In this document: in pieces, positions 35,964 to 51,100 of the stretch
Position numbering within the stretch: position 1 is the first letter of the stretch
Layout: each line of letters starts with the position of its first letter
Source: Antedon mediterranea
Lineage: Eukaryota > Echinodermata > Crinoidea > Comatulida > Antedonidae
Assembly: GCF_964355755.1 (NCBI RefSeq)
Contig: NC_092670.1
Span: 31,791,795 to 31,855,794 of the forward strand
Direction: 5' to 3'
Length of the DNA stretch: 64,000 nt
Program-made: the position numbers and the translations under genes
The notes under the pieces: model-generated
Told to the model about the DNA's origin: nothing
What the model saw: only the letters and a program-made list of their open reading frames with translations
The model's database searches: none

Positions 35964-37960
35964 AGATGAAATGTATTTATGGTCAAAATTCGCAACTCAC
36001 ACATACACCCCACTCGCATTCTCTCTCTTTCCCCTTTTCCAGGTATGTAGGCTAAATCATCCATCGTCTATAATTCTATAACATTCAAACCACATACCAC
36101 ACTGATATGCCTAAATGTTGGTTCATGGAGGTAACAATATAACTCAATTGTTGGTTGGTCTCTGTCGTGTTATTATTGAAGGCTTATATTCACTTCATGG
36201 AATGATTTTTTTATATAAATGAATAAAATTAATAATAACAATTTAACAATAATATTCGTATAACAACGTACACAAATAGATTGTCATTAACGTTTTTTTA
36301 TTGGCAATATTTACCTAGCCATGGATTTGATACTGGCCACAATACTGGTATACAGTAAGACCATCCTATTGTTTTTTTCACCAAGTGACGTTATGAGGGA
36401 CTGCCTTGGAGTGCCTTGTCGGACATCCGATAATCACCGATCACCAGTCATGGTTTCAATTCTGATATTATTGGAAAAAATGTGATCCGACTTTCAGATT
36501 CGAAACCACTTTTCAGTGACGAAGCGGCGGTTGGTAGGCCTACAACAAGTTACACATAATATCTAACGGTAGGTAAAATACGGGGAATCTATTCAACTAT
36601 ATATTAGGCGTACTTCTAAGATACGGTAGTAGAAAAACCATCTTTGTTCAATTGGGCCGAGACGTATATAATGCTTTTAAATTGTGACAATTGACTGACT
36701 GGCGGATATTAACGACATTCTATACAGTCTACCGGGAGTCTAACTTTAAACTGGAAGTCTCTCTGACTCTCAATGGTTGACTATAACTGACAGGCTGACT
36801 CACTTATAATACACGTCGACTACTGACAAAGGTAGCGGGCGAATCCGTGGTCCGGCCGGATTCCTGACGGACGGGTTGCAGCCTGGGATTGAGTATACCG
36901 ACCGATCGACACACAATACACATACTTAAATAATAAATAATAAATGACTAGTTATATCTTGTATTTATACAGAAAGTATAATGGGTGTTGAAGGAAGTAA
37001 GGAATTTAGTCGACTTTCACCGATTCTATCAAGAAAACCTCGGATAACCAATGTGAATCGCTCTTCTGTTAGATATGCGTTTGGTCCAAGGGGAAAGGTG
37101 ACAAAATAACTAGATAAGAAAAAGCTTTTTTTCAAATCTAATATTATTAACTTAAACTCATTACAATACGAACAAAATTAAAGATCATACCAGAGTATAC
37201 ATTATTATACAATTGTAAAGTTGTACAATCACGTCTCCGGACCTCTCGTACCTATAAACCGACGACGACGGGAACCAGAGTAATATAAAATAGAGGGCGC
37301 GTGACTTACTTCCGCTATTTTTATTAGGGTGTTTTTGGTTGCAAAATCCGGAATGTGCGTATGAAATATTCTGAAGTGGTATCTAAAGTTTGTTATTATA
37401 ATTCTTTACATGGTTTTTGTTTTGTGAAATAAGATTTGAAGAAATAACTAAGGTTAATATATATTTATAATTTGTTAATATGCTTAATTACACTAGGATG
37501 AGTTAACATCAATACATTCAATTATGTCGAAAGACATGAGTTTTTTAGTTCATGCTGTGACTGGTGAGAGTGATGATCATTGAAGATGAGTGCTCTCGCC
37601 GTTAAAAAGGCGTTCGAGACCGATAACATCGAAGGCCTTATCCTCCTTTTGATTTTCATTGACTGGGCCTAGGCCTAGCTAGGATCATTGTAATGACAGT
37701 CAATACACTCTGTCACTTTGCTATTGATTCCGACAATGAAAACCATAATAAACAATATTATTGCTATTTATAGCCTAGCTAGGCCTACCCTAACTAGGCC
37801 TACCCTAACTACGTACGTCGTGCTGTAGTTGTAGGCCTAGCCTACCTAGGCCTAGGCCTAGGTAGTGTTTTTTTAATTCGAAAACAAAAAATTCACAGAT
37901 TGGTAGCTGCATGTTGATAATATAGCTAGGCCTAGGCCTTGTACTCTTAGGCCTAGTAGA
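35964..37960. other. Intergenic / probable 5' region of the LRRFIP gene
   Basis: No certain coding exon. From about 36,800 the sequence becomes less AT-rich and contains CCGACGACGACGGGAACCAG (37,259) and GAGGGCGCGTGAC (37,293), as expected near a promoter. Two short ATG frames end at possible donors: 36,980-37,096 and 37,524-37,563. Only the first would join in frame to the exon at 39,156. Confidence 0.35.
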
Positions 37961-37965
37961 ATAGT

Positions 37966-38530
37966 AGTAGTAGTGGTAACGGGACGATTCGGCCCTGAGA
38001 CGATGCGGCAGACTTAAATTTATCAGCTTTGATTGATATGCATTTTATAAGCATAATAAAATGTTTTTTTCCCAAACTTTATTTTCAGAGAGACTGTGTG
38101 GGTAGTACTACTAGGGATAAAGATGCAATAAAGCAAACATTTTGAAAACATTGTCGAAAATGATCAATTTTTATACACGCGAAAGATGTAAACAAGTTAC
38201 GCCCTCTGTTGGCCGCTTGGCGAATGCACGAAATAAACAAGGTTTCGAAATAATAAATTGAATATAAATATAAAATTACATTTTTTAGTAATTTATTATA
38301 TATTACATCAATATTGTCAATATCAATAAAATACGGATTGTTAAACATCTTTGAAAACTTGATAAATACCAAAAAAAAAAGAATATAAATTTGGTCTAAA
38401 GTCAGACGTTTCACCCCACAAAGTGGGATGTTTCGGCCCAAAAATGGGCCGAATTGTCCCACCAAAAGTGGGCCAAATAGTCCTTGGCCGAATTGTCTCA
38501 GGGCCGAATCGTCCTGGAACCGTAGTAGTA
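37966..38530. mobile_element. DNA transposon remnant with GGACGATTCGGCCC inverted ends
   Basis: The left end GGGACGATTCGGCCCTGAGA (37,981) is inverted at the right as TCTCAGGGCCGAATCGTCC (38,496). Further GGGCCGAATTGTCC-like repeats lie inside the right end. The reading frames it contains are not genes. Confidence 0.6.
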
Positions 38531-39176
38531 GGGTATGCTAGCAAGGGCAGGCTACTGTATAAGCATAGTCTTGCTCTAGTACTAGTAATAATACAATAAT
38601 AGAGACTAATTCAGTCTCATTTCCATACAATAATGCACTGTATAATGATCGTTATTAGTTCCCACAATCATCATGTTGATTATTACAAATACAGAGTATT
38701 AAAATAAAAACGTATCGACAGAATGCTGCACATTTTTGCACTGTTTAGTATTAATCTATTTTTACCTAATAAAACTGTAATATTACCAAAACTTTTTTTT
38801 ATGGAGGACCATATTTTGGCACACAGAGACATAATAATATGTTTTCACAAGATTCAGTAGCCCTAATATTTATTCGCTTATCAGTAGAAATCATTAACAA
38901 AAAATCCCAATAATGAACAATTTTAATATAGAGGTAAACTCAGACAGCATCGTACAAGGCTCGACAAAATTTCTTGTCTCGTTGGTACTTTCTGAGTTCA
39001 ATCCAGACAATTACGTCGTCTTGAGATAGCGTCGGCCGTAGTTTTTAGGTTTACATTAGTAATCTCCCTGGTCAATACTTTACAAATACTAATTACTGTA
39101 CACCAAAAAAATCAAAAAGGAAAGATGTATTGTGTTACAAACTGTTTTTTTCTAGTACACTAGTCTGACACGCAAT

Positions 39177-42100
39177 ATGTCAGCCACATCTCCGACCACG
39201 ACAGCGCCTCCACCAGGTCAGCCGGGGTCAGGAGGTCGGAGACGGGAACGTGGAACATCTAGAGCTTATACAGCAGAAGATCAAGCATTAGATTCTATAG
39301 CAAAAGAGGTTTGTTTTTTCTTTTTGATTTTAAAAAGTTTTACTTAAAGATGTAAACATTCTATCTTGAAACCAGAGTTTTAAATGAATAAAAAACCGAA
39401 GGCCAACTGGCCTTGCTCCTAAAATCCCCAAATTCGAGGCCTGATCCTGTCAAATTGTTGTTGTTGGCTGTCCCTCAAATGAATGAAAAGCAGAGGCCAA
39501 CTGGCCTTGCCCCTAAAATCCCCAAATTCGAGGCCTTATCCTGTAAAATAGTTTTTGTTGGCTGTTATTAAGTGTTACTTAAAAAATACATACAATTATA
39601 CAATCATTCATCAAATCAACTGTCAGAGTTAACTATAATCTGTTAGATGTACCATTTTGTTTGGATTTTTACAATAAAAATAACCACATCACTTTCATCA
39701 CTATTATTAAAAAATACAGTACAGTACAAAATGAGTATTAGGGACAAATGTATGTGTATGCTCTCTCGTAGTTATTAGTATTTAAAAAAACAAGTTCAAA
39801 GAAAGATAAAATATCAATTGAAATATTTTTACCATAGATTTTTATAGAACTGCCTAGAAATAAATATCAAAGGATTTGTGTGGAAGATAAGTGGCCGCTG
39901 ATGCGGAACAGATAATTCTACGACAGATGGTATAGATAGCTTGTATACTACTGTATACCATTACATTCTCAACACCATGCACATTTCGAAATCAATTATT
40001 AAGAATGTAAGCTTTTGCACATGTCGTCATTAATGTTCATCTAGAGAAGACATTAAATAAAGACGTCTGGGGACACATTATGTTAAACATTATCTAGTTA
40101 ATGTTAGAAACTGCTCATTGAATGTGAAAGACACTGCCAAATTACATTTTTAAGTTTTTGGTCTGTACAATTACTGTAATTCTGATATTAATTTTACTGC
40201 TTAGCAATAGTGCTTCCCATAATTTTCTTCAGGATTTTGGTAATTTTAATTTTTTCTATAAGTATCACTTTAGTGGCATGAGTTGTAATTGCATCCTTCA
40301 AAAGAGAAAACAAAATTTCCCCAGACTTTCTTTTTTTCCTGAAGTGTAAAGTATTTATTTCTTTAAAAAAACACAAAGGAAGGTGAGTGGGAATTTCTTT
40401 GAGTTACACAGTCACTATTGCTAGAAAAACACATGTGTTTAAAAATTACAGAGCTACTGTAAATGAGTCTCCAAGGTTCGAGTTTTTATTTTATATAATT
40501 TAAAGTAATGCAATTTTTAAAGAAAAAGAATATACATTAAATTTGTTTTAAAAAAGATAAATCTTGTAATCTTGTAATCGGTTGTATAGTAGCAGGCCTT
40601 GTCTTTTGAAAATTATAAGGTGCTACAAATTGCACTCCTCAATACATTCAGGGATGCTGTAGGTGTGCTGTTTGTATTTTGGTGTGAAGAAGTTTACCAA
40701 ATTTAAATGTGTTGTAAATCGCACTCCTCAAGGGCAATTTTCTTCAGGATTTTGTTAATTTTAATTTTTTCTATAAGTATCACTTTAGTGGCATGAGTTG
40801 TAATTGCATCCTTCAAAAGAGAAAACAAAATTTCCTCAGACTTTCTTTTTTTCCTGAAGTGTAAAGTATTTATTTCTTTAAAAAAACACAAAGGAAGGTG
40901 AGTGGGAATTTCTTTGAGTTACACAGTCACTATTGCTAGAAAAACACATGTGTTTAAAAATTACAGAGCTAAATGAGTCTCCAAGGTTCGAGTTTTTATT
41001 TTATATAATTTAAAGTAATGCAATTTTTAAAGAAAAAGAATATACATTAAATTTGTTTTAAAAAAGATAAATCTTGTAATCTTGTAATCGGTTGTATAGT
41101 AGCAGGCCTTGTCTTTTGAAAATGATAAGGTGCTACAAATTGCACTCCTCAATACATTCAGGGATGCTGTAGGTGTGCTGTTTGTATTTTGGTGTGAAGA
41201 AGTTTACCAAATTTAAACGTGTTGTAAATCGCACTCCTCAAGGGCAGTTTAGCAGTTGTGTTAGGTGAGTGATCGCACTCACTCACCTTAAAAGACAAGG
41301 CCTGCAGTAGTTAAAAATGCATTAATTAAAATATTAACTTTAAACAGTGTACAGTGTAATAGTAATACTGTATGTAGGTTTTCAATAAATCTATAAAACA
41401 TCAGTTTATTTTGAGTGGAAAATGTGCTAAGTTCAAAGCAATGTTCAAACTTTTCATGCACAGGTGAGGGCACAGCTTGTGAGTTTGATATTTGAGATAG
41501 GACACTTTGGTATGTTTAAAAAGTAAAATAGAAAATGTGAAATTGAAGTCACTGTGGACTGTGCTTCATTGTACCATTTTTCAAACAAAAAATGTTATTG
41601 TGAGGCTACACAAAATCTGTAATACTATACTCCACATTTTAAACCTTATAAAAAAAATTTTTCTCTTGAAAATACATATTTGTTTTAAACAAAATTAGGG
41701 GCTTAGATTATGAAGCATTTATAGTGATTTTTGTAAAGATATGAATGCTTGGATTATACTTTAATCTTTGTACAGTATGCTTCTCGTGGTCATGTTATCA
41801 TGGTCTTAGCAGCCAAACAGGTCCTCAACAGAGGTCCTTATACTAGGGAAATGATGATAGTGGATACAATACAAGTGTGCCTATGTTGATACGGGGATAC
41901 CAAAACCAAGTTACTTTAGTTTGAAATACAGTCAGTCCCTCTACAGAAGTCCCTCAGAAGAAGTGTTAACGTAAAGTTCGCACATGTAAAAAGGCATTGA
42001 TGTACATTGTACCCCAAGTTTTACTTTATTATTCATGTCATTCATTCATACATTTATTCAGTTATTTGACAATAATAACTGGGGCCCGCACTAGAAGCAA

Positions 42101-45100
42101 TAGCTTGTCTCATGAGAGGGCCCCTACTATACAAATACCAGAACCATGGAAAGAAAGACATGAGGTCATGCCTACTGTATCACAGAATACTTCCTCTGCT
42201 TTCAGACTGTGCTGACCATTGATTGATACTGTAATGCCTGTACAACTATATCCATGTGTGTGTGTGTAATCAACAAGTAACCAACATCATTACCATTCGA
42301 TATGTCAACACAGGGACATAAACCTGTTTGACCTATGATGCTAATTTGCAGTATACAGTACACATGTAAAAGCCTATTACTTATATGCCCTCTGCCTTTA
42401 AACTGCTCAACCATTGATTGGCTCATTCAATGCCTGTAGTTTAATTCAACAAGTTACCAAATCCTTACCATTTGATACCATGTCAACACCGAGACATATC
42501 TATGAACCTGTTGACTCATGGTTGTAATTAGCACAACCTCACAAATCCACTACCAGTACAATTAGCAGCGATCAACATGAGAATTTAAAAAAAAAAACAG
42601 CTTCTAAATAAATTAATTTCCTTAAAGAAACATTACCCGATTACACTACACAGTTGTATAGGACTTGATGTATGTTGATTGGCTATCTAAAAATGAACGA
42701 TACTTGCTAGATATAGCTTGGAATCGGTTTCTGTTTTGGATTACATGTTTCCTGTTGGAACCAGGAACTAAAGTATGATTGATATCAGCTTGTAGTATGA
42801 TTCTATCATAAAATGATTTTATAAGTTGCTACTACTACTATCTAGTAGTACTGTAGTAGTAGTAGTAGTAGTAAGTACAGTATGTGTTTTCTCAAAGACT
42901 TTTTACTCAGCTACCTATTCGGGTCAAAGGTACGTTGAAAATAAACAGGTTTTTCTTTTTTAATACCTGTCTGTTTTTACATTGTATTGTATTGTATAGA
43001 ATTGATTGCCTAGTTTCACTTTATAATGTAAATTCATTGTTTATATTGCCGCCGAGTGATATGTTAATGATGCTACTATTTGAATTTGAAGTCAATAGGG
43101 AATATTTAAGTCAGGATTGTTTTTTTTTAATGTATTATTTCCTGATCTATAAACTTTTGTTTGATTGTTGATTTTTCTTTACTCTAGGCGGAGGCTCGCT
43201 TGGCTGCAAGAAGACAAGCCAGAGCTGAGGCTCGGGATATTAGAATGCGAGAGCTAGAACGGCAACAAAAAGAGGTTGGTATAAGTACGCATATTATTAT
43301 TTTGTGATATCATCACTGATAGCCACACAGCATAACAATAGCAGGTTGGCTGCCGTGTCTCATAGAATTGACTGGTTTGTTCACAATGTTTAATTGATTG
43401 TTGTAGACATTGTAGATTATTTTAGTATACAAATGTAATTTGTTATACTACTGTAGGCATTAATGTCCAGTTAAAAACAGGGACCAAATAATCATCACTG
43501 TACTGTAAACTACAGTACATCATCATCAGGCCCACTTTTCACCAGCCCCCTGTAGAAAATATCGGTAATCACACGCTTCTAGACGTGTGGTTGACGTTTG
43601 TAGACCTATTCATTCATTTCTTTTATTTTGGATAGTAAATCACAAAACACAAAAATAAGAACAAATTTCACCAGGAAATTAACAATTTTTTAACATCCTC
43701 CTCTAATATGTCTTGTAACACAATAATTTTAACTGTTTACTAAATTTACAAAAGATCGAAATGCATTTACTGTGAAGTCTGAGGTTGGTAGTTCTCCGTG
43801 TCTTCAGTTGAATGCCTGTCTCTCGGCAGGTTTTTGTAAAGTAGAATAGAAGGTACGATCTCTGGCTCATCTCATGATCATGTCCTTTTTTTAAAATATA
43901 GACTAAATACTAGAGAAATGATACTCTATTAATTAACAGTAACACATTTGCACTATAATATTTTCTAATTATTAATTGTCCTTGACCTACAATAAACAAA
44001 TATTATATTACTAATTAGTCATATAAATAAGTAAACATGGTAACTGTTTATGACTTTATTTATTAAAACATAATAATTGATGTCACATTCTCAATATTAG
44101 TCATTTCTAAAAATCTGATTTCATAGGAATTCGTATGTACTTAATTGGCCTTAAAGGTTCGGTTCATACTGATAGTTGGATCATAATCATATGTTGCATT
44201 TGTATATATTAGAAATATTTAGTTACACAAGAAAGTATAATAAATCATCAGTGTTGACAAAAAATGGTACCAACAAAACAAGGACTACTTTAATAATATA
44301 ATAATTAATACTAATAATATAGTAAGTGAGATAAACATGAGACTGTCTTGATAACATTATGACATGAAGTGAAGCATGTGATTAGCTTTACATTAATAGT
44401 TGGCATGATGAAATAATACATAGATCAAATTCTACCATTTCATCAACACTGGGTGTTATTGCTAGCTTTCTTGGGTTTTCCCACTTCATTTGCAAAGAGG
44501 ATATTGGGTTAATTTATCAATATCATGAGTAATAATGATATATTAACATTAGAGAGTGGAATCCTACAACACTAACATGAAGATTGAGTCTGATGATCGC
44601 CATTTGATGTTGGTATGTAAAGCTCTGTCTACTAGTTTGACAAAAACAAGTGTTATGTTCCCAAATGGTATTGATATGCTCAAATATAGCAGTGATATGA
44701 TATCATCGTTACATTACATGGGCACATCACATTTTTTTTGTAACATAAAGTTTGATAGTGTAGACAGAGCTTCTGTATAAAATAAAACAATGTAATTGTA
44801 ACAATATAACAGTGACAATTTAAGTTTTGATGGCAAAGAAAGACATCTTTGTAAAATTCTTAAAATATACAATGATCGTTTTAATTTACTATACACCGTA
44901 ATATTGATGCACAGCTAAGCAGGCATTTTTTAAAGCAGACATACTGTACTGTATCTTCAGAAAAATTGATTGTTGTTCTCAATCTACTGTAGTTTCACTT
45001 TTTATCTTTGTGAAATAAATCACTCCTATTGTTGATCATAAGACTTCTTTATAGTATGGGAATGCCTCATGTTGGTTTTATACTGTACTCTCTTTCATCA

Positions 45101-48100
45101 TATCCACAAATATAACTGATCAAATTATTTATTATTATTATTATCTTTATTAACAGGCTGAAGATGCAATGGATAAAGAATTTGAGAAGGCCAAGGGAGA
45201 AAAAAGAATTGTAAGTAAACAGATGATGTAATTAAAAACATAATAATTCCTCATACACATGCATTTGTTTGTTTCATTATATAAACTGTATTGTCATTAT
45301 TTTTTGTTTTATACACAATTAGGGATCATGTGAAAATCAGTCTGCTGCAGTTACTGCAGTAAATACATTTTTTTTGGCAGATGATTTTATTTTTGAGGCA
45401 GTTACTGGTAATAAACAGTTAATTAACAAAATATAGCTTCCTGCAGTAACTGCAATAGAATACATTTGACATGAACCCGTACGTAGTTTTATCATTATAT
45501 TTACTTTTTTTTTAATAACTGAAATATTTGATTCATTAACAATTTAATTTAAATTCATTTTACTTTATTTAACATTTTCCAAAGTAGATTATGTAAGAAT
45601 TAATTTTCTTTGAAGGCTTTTGATAAAACAGGAGTTGCAGAACCAGATGGTCCCCAAGAAATAGTGAGTTTATCAACTGGTCAAAGTTCATATATTATGC
45701 AAATTAAACTCCATCCAAATTCTTTACATGTTTCTTAAATGATTACAGTTTAAGTGACTAACTAATTCACATTCCATGACTGATTATTAGTTCTAAATCT
45801 TTTTTTTTTATTTTTCTATAGCAGTAGCATACTCTTTTATAGCATCTTTTCTAAACTGATATTGGAGACTAATTTTTGCAAAGTCATTATGATTTTATAT
45901 AAAAAAATTTTTTTGTACAATTGCCCAAACCAATTACAGTATAACTTCTATTAAGAGATCTAAAGTGTCCCTTTAATAGGGATGTTACCTGAAAAGGAGT
46001 TGGCTGTAGTATTCATCATTTCTCTTACTTTTCCTTTACATTACATGAACATTTGCATTCATATTTTTTTTTTTGTGGCATGCACCACCTTAATCCAATT
46101 TCATTCAACATATAATATTGCCTCTTGTTCATTTCATGTGTAAATTCGCCCTTGAATATTTTAACTGCATCTTTTTTTTGGTACTTTAAATAACCACTTT
46201 TTAAGCAATTATTATCATACTATAGTAAAGTATAATATTATTGCCATCCCACAAATATGGCTTTTCTCATTTGAACTCTCTAAACTCTGTCTACACTATC
46301 AGACTAGTTTGACAAAAAAAGTAATGTGCCTATATGGTAATTTGGTATGGATGCCTAAATTTGGTAGTGATACAGTATGATAGACACCTTTACATACTGT
46401 ATCTCTCAATAGTTAAAATCATTCTGAAATGTGTACAATTTAGAAAATTGGATGGAGTTGAATTTTCAATGAACTTGGTATGCTGAACTAACGGATGTGG
46501 ATAAACGCCTTATTAACAATATTAAACCACTGTTAAATGCAGATTTTAAAATAAAAGATAAATGCTGCAAAAAGCAGTTAGATATTGTTGGTTGAACTTG
46601 TCGCATGTCAAATGTCTAACTTAACTCAAGCCACCCACCCGATTCTCTGTACTGTATCTAAATTTGCCCAGTATCATACTCCTGAAAACTCACCTGTTTC
46701 TTTTCATGTTGCGCTGTGAGACTCCGGTAGAGCGCTTTATAAATGTTCAATATTATTGTTATATAGTCACCTCACTCTCATGTGTTTCATGTCTTTCTCA
46801 TCGAACCTAACCTTTAACCTAACCTTCCATGATGATGATACAGGCACCACATGTGATACACATGAGATTCTGTTCACAGAATTTTTCTTTGATACTGGAC
46901 ATACTGTATGTATGTCATGCAGAGATACAGAACTTAGAATCGTGTGCTCAAGCAGTAGTAAACAGAAAGTAATTGAGAAAGGTTCTTACTACTTTAGTTT
47001 TGTGAATTGTTATTTTGGGGTGCAAGCCATGATGAATATACTGTATGGAATGAAGTATGGTAGGAGGGAGTGGGATGAAAGGCTGGACTTTAGAAGTGGG
47101 TGGGTTGAGAGATGTTGAGTTGGGAAGCCTTGATAGCTAAAGGATATACAGCACTTACTAAATAGTACTCATGCAATACAGATTGTATTAAACTATTATT
47201 GTCAAAGGTACAGAATAGACAACACTATACTCCGTTTATATTATTCCTGCAGTGTTGCTATGGTAACTGATCAATATAAACTCCTAACAATTATGATTGT
47301 ATTTCTTGTTCATTGCTAGAAGACTACTATGTATTTCAGGAATCTAAAATGAAAATAGATCATTTATATTATAAAACTGTTGCAAGTTTTTAAATAATCC
47401 TTTTAACTTTCAGCTTTAGTTTTTTAATTGATGCTCACTTACTTATTATAGTCTTATGCATTTTTTACACTTTTCACATTTATTAATACAATAGCTTTCA
47501 ATTAAAACAATTACTTGCTTAAACTACCTAGGTTGGCTTGAATACTGACATAATAATGCTATTTACTGTATTTCAACATTTATTTTTTTAATATGATATT
47601 ATTAATATTTATTAATGATGACATTCACTGGTACTGTACCTGTTTCTATAGAATCCCAAAGAAATAAGCTTAGGGTAAAAACAGGCCTCAGAAGAGCTCC
47701 TCAAAAACCATATAAATGACCTTTGACCTTGTCACAAACAGCCACAAACTGGTATCTCATAAAACGTACAATACTACTGTACATTTAAATTAACTCTAAA
47801 TTACAATTTAAATAAGAAGCTCTCAATCAAATTTGCATGACTGATTTAAACATTAAAGTCTGTTTATTCATTTGAATAATTTACATTTAACGTAAACTTT
47901 ACACAAAATGCTAAATAATTTATACATTAGAATGGCTTATTAACAATTAATAATTTTAGAATGGGTTAAATTTAAGAATAGATTTGCACTTAACTTTTTA
48001 TTTGATGCATGGTGTTAAGATAATTTTGTTTAAAAAAATGTAAGATTAACACAGTGTATATTTTGAACTGTAAAATAGGGCTTCTGGGGAATGGAATATG

Positions 48101-51100
48101 GTATTGCTTACCACTTTTTTTATGTTATCCTGTTCCTATCAGGGTTAAAATACTTAGAATGTGTTATCTCTGGTATTCCACCCACTCAACTTTTTATTAA
48201 TTTTTAACAGAAATTGTCTTGTGAATTTTACCTAGGCCTAGTTTAAAGCTCTGTCTACACTATTAAACTACATTTGACAAAAAAAGTGTGATCCCAAATA
48301 TGGTAGTGATATGCCCAAATATGGCAGTGATATGATATCATCATTTCCATATGGGCACATCATATATTTTTTTTTTCTCGTAAAGTTTGATAGTGTAGAC
48401 AGAGCTTAACATTAATCAATATTTATCAACATTTATGATCAATTATGCTGATAGTACTGATTTTTCAATAAAGGAATCACAAACATGATTACCAAGAAAA
48501 ATTGACCTATGACCCATACAGTTCTCAAACCAGATGGCTTATCATATTTATTATTATTATTATAATGCAAATTATATTCAGTTTTCAATTGTGATTTACT
48601 GTGTTTATAACCATCTGTTGATTTTGTTTGTTGTTTGCTGTTTACAGCCTGTTGTCAAACATGCAGTTTCTGTGTCGTCGTATGCATCATCAGCTAGTCC
48701 GTCATCGTCAAGACGAGGGAGTATAGACTCCACCGACCAGGATCAGAGTACAATGAAGGTATGTGGTATTGCCAGATTTAGAAGTCATATTCTAACTAAT
48801 CTGGCTGTGAAGACTAGGGGTGACTTGTTGTAATAAAGGTCATAAACCTAAGCCTTTAGTCTAACTACACAAAAATCAGGCTTAAAACAAAGCCTGTTGC
48901 CCTAGCCCAGTGTTTTTAATTTGCAGTCTAAAATCCGGTTCTTGGACATAACCACACAGCTGGACCAACATAATGAAGCTAATAAAAGAGTAATTTTTTA
49001 GGAATATCTACCTCTAGGCCCTGGAAATTTCAATATACTGTAATTGTTTTTGGAAAGTAAAAATAAAAAATGCCCATAGTTGTGCCTATGGAGTGTTGTC
49101 CTAGCCTACTGTAGGTAAACTAGCCTCACATTCTTAGATTCTCTAAGTTGTCTCCAAGCTGGCTTAGTTAGTGCTGATTTTGTTTACTTTCCAACATGTA
49201 GTTTATTTACAGTATACTGTAGTAGTTTTGATAGATGACATGCTTACCCTATATTAATAGGAAACTTTTGGTGCCAGTATGACTCAATAGCTGGTTTTCA
49301 TTTTGGTACATTAGATGACAGAAGACATCCTGTTTCGAACTGTGTTTTGTCAATTTAACCTTCGCCCTTTATCTACCCTCTGAAACGAAAGCTTGCTATT
49401 ATTTGTTTAGCCATTCCGTGTCTCTATACGATACACTGACCATGCACCTGAATCATTTATGCAGTAACTGTGCTGCAGCAAACTGCATTACTGCAGTAAT
49501 ACAAAATTTCTAATTTTACTATACAGATAACAATATCAGAATTAGAGGAAAAGTACAAAAAGGCTATGATGACAAATGCACAAATGGACAATGAGAAAGC
49601 CGCCTTGGTTGCAGAGGTTGATATATTAAAAGATACCCTAGAGGAGCAAGAGGAGATGATGTATGAAATTCAAAGAGAAGCCAGAGATAAACATAGGGTT
49701 TGTATTAGTTATTATTAGCTGAATGTATTAGTGCCCTGCTGCACCTTTGACAGACTGCTGTTTTTCACTATAACAAAATAGAAACATGTAAAACTCACTT
49801 TTTCCCCACACCTTTGCTATTTTATTTTATTACACCTTATTTATAAAGGGTGAAACTAAACAGCATATGCTGACAATCACCCTCTTGATGAGTGACAGTG
49901 GCTGTGTGTATACTAGTACACCGGGGTAATTTCCTACTCGTCTCGAAAGATGTACTAGGTTCACATGCACATGAGCCATGTGTACACTGGACCTACGGAT
50001 TATAGTCCATATCCGAAAAGACTCGCTCTACCACCACAACCATGGAGCGAGTGAGGCTCGAACCCTTGCCGATGTTAATATGGCAAGGTATACAGTTCCA
50101 CTGTTTTTAACCGCTTGGCCACACACCGCTATAATGTGAATTTACCATGTAGACAACACAGTGAATACAATTTTGAAAAATCTGTATCATCAAAGGTTAC
50201 AATTATTAAATACCAATACCAAAAGCTTAATGACTGGAATATTATTTCCACTATAATATTACCATAATTGAAATAGTTAATAGATAGTCAGAGAGTCAAT
50301 GTATCTGGTAACCATACTGCATTCCTACAAATTTAAAAATGTTGATATGAATCGAAATTTAACCTTTGTACATTGATATGATATAAACTTTTATTTTATT
50401 TGGCATTTCCGTAATGATTTTTAATATCACTGTGTTTTGTCATTTTATTCACAGGATTTAGAGTTTAAAAAACGAGAAGCAGCAGGATTACATAATGAAG
50501 TTTCAATTCTTAGAGAAATGTTAGAACAGAGAGACAAACTAATAGAGGTAATCATTTTCATGTCACAATTTCCATAAATCCTTACCTATAGTAGCCCTAC
50601 GCAGACACATGGCAGCCCTACGCAGACACATGGCAGCCCTACGCAGACACATGGCAGCCCTACGCAGACACATGGCAGCCCTACGCAGACACATGGCAGC
50701 CCTACGCAGACACATGGCAGCTCTACGCAGACACATGGCAGCCCTACGCAGACACATGGCAACACTCGGCAGACACATGGCAACACTCGGCAGATGCAAG
50801 GTGGCCCTCCTCTGATACATGACAGCACTCATCAGACACATGGCAGCGCACCTCAGACACATTGCAGCCATCCTCTGATACATGGCAGCCCTACGCAGAC
50901 ACATGGCAGCCCTCCGCAGACACATGGCAGCCCTCCGCAGACACATGGCAACACTCATCTGACACATGGCAGCGCCACTCAGACACATGGCGGCACTCGT
51001 CAGACACATGGCAGCGCTCCTCTGATACATGGCAGGACTCATCAGACACATGGCAGCCCTCCTCTGATACATTGCATGCCCCCCTCAAACACATGGCGGC

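Noticed and set aside
38085-38544. Minus-strand frames of 126 and 67 codons
   Set aside because: They lie in a transposon with GGGCCGAATTGTCC repeats, which explains the repeated residues.
46756-47118. 120-codon ORF inside an LRRFIP intron
   Set aside because: No recognisable domain, no splice sites or conserved motifs, and it lies between MITEs; probably chance.
50040-50131. A Leu/Ser tRNA gene on the minus strand
   Set aside because: The A and B boxes are good, but the anticodon arm is not canonical and a SINE body follows, so it was called a SINE.
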